A DNA stretch of 64,000 nucleotides from Sphingosinicella microcystinivorans (GTDB lineage Bacteria; Pseudomonadota; Alphaproteobacteria; Sphingomonadales; Sphingomonadaceae), in NCBI RefSeq assembly GCF_003634215.1, contig NZ_RBWX01000008.1, forward strand, positions 1-64,000, given 5' to 3'. Shown here in pieces: positions 61,410-64,000 of this stretch (the first letter of the stretch is position 1; every line of letters begins with the position of its first letter). The notes beneath the pieces are model-generated. The model worked only from the letters and a program-made list of their open reading frames with translations. It ran no database searches and was not told the DNA's origin. The position numbers and the translations under genes were made by a program.

Positions 61410-63593
61410 TCAAGGACCATGTCCCTTCGCCCCTTCAGGGTAAAAACTGGCTTCGCAGGCGAGCACGTCCCCTTCCCGGCCTTGGAAACTGGTGGAATCC
61501 TCGGAAGCGCTGCTAAGTGCGGCCAGGTCAGCACGTGCCTTTCCATAAAGCGCTTGACCAGCTTCGCGATCAACAGGGACGACCTGATCCAGCGTAGTGC
61601 CGCCAACCGGCTGTAGCTCCGGTGGGAAAATGGCCAGCTTCTGCAATCCTGCCAGCTTGTCCTCCCGCCCGAGATTGAGGTCTCGCTCGTTGGTACCAAC
61701 TCGTGGGCGCTGGGCAATGCCGTCTACTACCTCGAGATCGAACCACCACTTCTTCACCGGATTGCGTGAGCCATTGCCTTGAAGGTCATCGTCAAGGGCA
61801 ATCGCCCTCGCCAGTTCCGGGTGCTCGATGGATCGCCAAATCAGTTCCCGGGCCGTGATCGTGTCCTCCCGGTTCCAAGGGCATGTCTTCATACACCGAC
61901 CGCAAGCGGAGCCCTTCTGTTGCGTGATGCGGTACTTGGCGCACTTCTCAACGTCCGCTTTCCAGACCTCGTATCCGTTGAAGAGAATCTTCGGTCCGAA
62001 ACTGATCGCGTTACAAGGACATTCCCGCGCACATTTCCGGCAGCTTTCACAAAATGACTGCAGATTGAAATCAATCGGCTGGTCGACAGTCATCGGGAGA
62101 TTGGTGGTCAAAACCACAGACTTCGAACGCGGGCCAATGAACGGATTGATCAATGTGTCGCCAATCCTGCTTACTTCACCCAGCCCTGACATGACGATTA
62201 CCGGGTTGTGGATGATTTCTGAATCGGCATTCGTGTGGGTTCTTGCGGAGTAGCCCAAGGCTCGACAATGCGCCGCGATGACACCGGCAATCTCGGCTCC
62301 GCGCATATAAGCGCGCATGGACTGGGAGGCGGAAATCCAATCATCTCCGGATGCGCCTTCCATAGTCTCAAAGCCCTGATCGATCAGCATGCATACCGCA
62401 TATTTGTGATAAGCGGCGATTGGGCTGCCATTCACGGCATCATGAGAGTAATACATCCACGGTTCGGCTTCGCAGATACCGACGAAATCAGCTCCCAGAT
62501 AGTACCCTAGCGCCTTTATTGAATCCGCGTTGAACTGCGCCTCGGGCACCTCTTCAGCGGGCTTCTCTTTGAGGACCGGCTCTCTTGTGCCCTGTAGCGG
62601 CACCATGCTTCTAATCAGAGGCGCCATAGCCAGTGCATAAGGATGCTTCATCGGAAACCTGGACATTTCCTCCTTGGCCTTGGCTCCGAGGTCACCGGCG
62701 GCGGCGCGATAGAAAAAGTCGCCGCGCTTCGGAACACGCTGAATGCGATCTCGCAGGACCAGGGTGGTTGGTTCACTAACCCGCTGAATCCGTTCCATGG
62801 GGTAGTAGCCTAGGTGCAGCGGTCGTTTGTCGTGATCGTTCGACCACCAGCTTGGTCGGGTTCCATTCCTGCCGAGAACGACAGATGGATCGTCAGGCTC
62901 AAGTGCGCAGTCGACGGCCAGCGGCAGGTCTTCGGCCATCTCGTAATCACAAGTCACCGCGCCGATCCGGAAACCGCGCCGCACAAAGGGGGCCACAAGC
63001 CGCTCCTGTTCAACCCGCGCCAGACCAGCTCGCACCGCAAGCTCTTCAAGCGAAATCGCCGACGCCCCATGCACGTGCCCACGCGCAGCGAACCCCATCC
63101 ACCGGACATAGCCGGCGAGAACGGAAGCGATTTCCGCCGCGCGCATATCCGTACGAGTTGCGTTGGTTCCGGCAATCCAGCTCTCGCCGGGATCGCCTGC
63201 CCATGGTTCGCGACCGAACTCGACCAGGAATACCAGGGCATGGGTATGGTGCCGCGGAAGGTCAGTACCGTCCTTCGGCGTGATGCGGCATACGCCGGCA
63301 AGCGAGGCATCGAGAAAGTATGCCGAGGCCTTGAGATTGTGCGCCCTTGCCGACCGATCCGACGGCACTGGGGCAACTTGCGGAGCAACAGGGCCGTCGA
63401 GGAGCCCTTTGAACAGCTCCAGATACTCGCATATCGCTGGCAATGCCGAAGCGCTGGAGGCAAGCCGGTTATCCGATGGTTGTTGCGCTGTCGAACCGTT
63501 CGGGACCGAAACCGGCTCTGCAATCCGGCGCAGATGCTCGAGAGGGTAGGGACCCAGGTGGACCGGGCGGTCCCGGTGACTGTAAAGACGCAC
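61410..63593 (-). CDS. Catabolic-type cobalamin-dependent reductive dehalogenase (RdhA)
   Basis: 727 residues, no Tat signal, so cytoplasmic like the aerobic BhbA/NpRdhA type and unlike respiratory RdhAs. Two ferredoxin clusters are clear: CESCRKCARECP (Cys515, 518, 521, 525) and Cys551 with CGRCMKTCP (Cys564, 567, 571). RdhA blocks SRIGDTLINPFIGPRSKSVV and LTTNLPMTVDQPIDF are present. The N-terminal third repeats the start of the catalytic part (RPVHLGPYPLEHLRRIAEP against RPLHLGYYPMERIQRVSEP), the internal duplication of this branch. Relatives dehalogenate ortho-halophenols such as 3,5-dibromo-4-hydroxybenzoate. It starts with GTG (AAGGG 7 nt upstream), 34 bp after an SDR gene. The electron donor is not visible here. 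Confidence 0.85.
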   Translation of the reverse strand: MRLYSHRDRPVHLGPYPLEHLRRIAEPVSVPNGSTAQQPSDNRLASSASALPAICEYLELFKGLLDGPVAPQVAPVPSDRSARAHNLKASAYFLDASLAGVCRITPKDGTDLPRHHTHALVFLVEFGREPWAGDPGESWIAGTNATRTDMRAAEIASVLAGYVRWMGFAARGHVHGASAISLEELAVRAGLARVEQERLVAPFVRRGFRIGAVTCDYEMAEDLPLAVDCALEPDDPSVVLGRNGTRPSWWSNDHDKRPLHLGYYPMERIQRVSEPTTLVLRDRIQRVPKRGDFFYRAAAGDLGAKAKEEMSRFPMKHPYALAMAPLIRSMVPLQGTREPVLKEKPAEEVPEAQFNADSIKALGYYLGADFVGICEAEPWMYYSHDAVNGSPIAAYHKYAVCMLIDQGFETMEGASGDDWISASQSMRAYMRGAEIAGVIAAHCRALGYSARTHTNADSEIIHNPVIVMSGLGEVSRIGDTLINPFIGPRSKSVVLTTNLPMTVDQPIDFNLQSFCESCRKCARECPCNAISFGPKILFNGYEVWKADVEKCAKYRITQQKGSACGRCMKTCPWNREDTITARELIWRSIEHPELARAIALDDDLQGNGSRNPVKKWWFDLEVVDGIAQRPRVGTNERDLNLGREDKLAGLQKLAIFPPELQPVGGTTLDQVVPVDREAGQALYGKARADLAALSSASEDSTSFQGREGDVLACEASFYPEGAKGHGP

Positions 63594-63627
63594 GTGTCAG
63601 CCCTTCCCTGTCATGAGCCTTGCAGCC

Positions 63628-64000
63628 CTATTCAAGCATTCCCGAAGCCAGATAGCCGCCATCGACATAAAGCGTCTGGCCATTGACCCAGGTTGTCCTG
63701 GTCAGAAACAGGGCGACGTCCGCAATCTCATGAGGCGCAGCGAGGCGCCGTCCCGGTGTCCTGCGGATGATGTCAGACATGACCTGCCCGTCATTTCGCG
63801 TCGAGACCATATCGCGTGAGGTTACGTCCACCGGTCCCGGACCAACGGCATTCACACGGACGCCATAAGGCCCGAGTTCCACGGCGAGTGCCTGCACGAG
63901 CGCTGCCTGCGCCGCCTTCGTGACACAATAAAATGACTCATTCTGCCAAGCCTGGGCGGCCGCAATCGATGTTATGACGACGATGGTGCCGCCCCTGGCA
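63628..64000 (-). CDS. Short-chain dehydrogenase/reductase, 5' part outside window
   Basis: The C-terminal 124 residues of an SDR. The frame enters from the window edge with GGTIVVITSIAAAQAW, the active site YxxxK as FYCVTKAAQAALVQ, then GVRVNAVGPGPVDVTSRD and the final GQTLYVDGGYLASGM. NAD(P) loop lies beyond 64000. It is directly upstream of the reductive dehalogenase on the same strand (34 bp gap), so the two are probably one operon. Substrate unknown; a link to dehalogenated aromatic alcohols or ketones is only inference. Confidence 0.88.
   Translation of the reverse strand, partial: ARGGTIVVITSIAAAQAWQNESFYCVTKAAQAALVQALAVELGPYGVRVNAVGPGPVDVTSRDMVSTRNDGQVMSDIIRRTPGRRLAAPHEIADVALFLTRTTWVNGQTLYVDGGYLASGMLE

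Noticed and set aside
1-64000. CRISPR arrays, rRNA or tRNA genes
   Set aside because: No regular short repeat-spacer series and no rRNA- or tRNA-like segment was noticed on reading; a covariance-model scan was not possible.

Overview
The window looks like a chromosome or plasmid segment of an alphaproteobacterium of the Sphingomonadales (Sphingopyxis, Novosphingobium or Sphingobium type). This is inferred from the density of TonB-dependent receptors, the peptidase, GMC, SDR and CocE catabolic gene content, and a lasso peptide locus of the isopeptidase/FecI-FecR/TonB-receptor layout known from caulobacters and sphingomonads. No rRNA, tRNA or CRISPR array was seen.

Layout. (1) 1-7.4 kb is an insertion-sequence graveyard. 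It holds an IS3 transposase remnant, a purU fragment cut by the IS3 end, an M19 dipeptidase, a broken alpha/beta hydrolase, an exported SRPBCC protein, a divergent gamma-glutamyltransferase, IS6 and IS3 relics, and a complete IS110/IS1111-type element. (2) 7.5-21 kb is visibly more GC-rich. It carries an MNT-HEPN protein, a frameshifted DUF2285 protein and a complete lasso peptide locus: ECF sigma, FecR, TonB receptor and isopeptidase on +; GntR, a 38-residue precursor, a terminator hairpin, B and C on -. IS5 and IS21 relics follow. (3) 22-36 kb is a peptide-uptake and peptide-breakdown cluster: TonB receptor, two exported SRPBCC proteins, M19 dipeptidase, PhyH-type dioxygenase, DUF885, and an operon of hydrolase, M3 peptidase, POT transporter and an iodotyrosine-deiodinase-like flavoprotein. 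Its promoters share an 18-bp palindrome, and a TetR gene lies inside it. (4) 36-64 kb is a second catabolic block: tyrosine/aspartate-type aminotransferase, a second deiodinase-like flavoprotein, two CocE/NonD hydrolases, three transporters, a glycolate-oxidase-like gene with an amber stop, GntR/FCD regulator, TonB receptor, ALDH and GMC oxidoreductase, metallo-beta-lactamase-fold hydrolase, dipeptide epimerase, two SDRs, SGNH and CapA proteins, a DUF2817 metallo-hydrolase, and a cytoplasmic catabolic-type reductive dehalogenase. Five promoters here share the motif TTGTCGACAC or a close variant.

How it may work together (inference). Both deiodinase-like proteins keep the Glu/Tyr/Lys triad that holds the amino-acid end of halotyrosines. 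They sit beside a peptide importer, several peptidases and a tyrosine-type aminotransferase, and the reductive dehalogenase belongs to a family known to act on ortho-halophenols. The most economical reading is a regulon for taking up, hydrolysing and dehalogenating halogenated-tyrosine peptides or related halophenols. I do not know of a described system with this layout. The lasso locus appears to be a separate functional unit.
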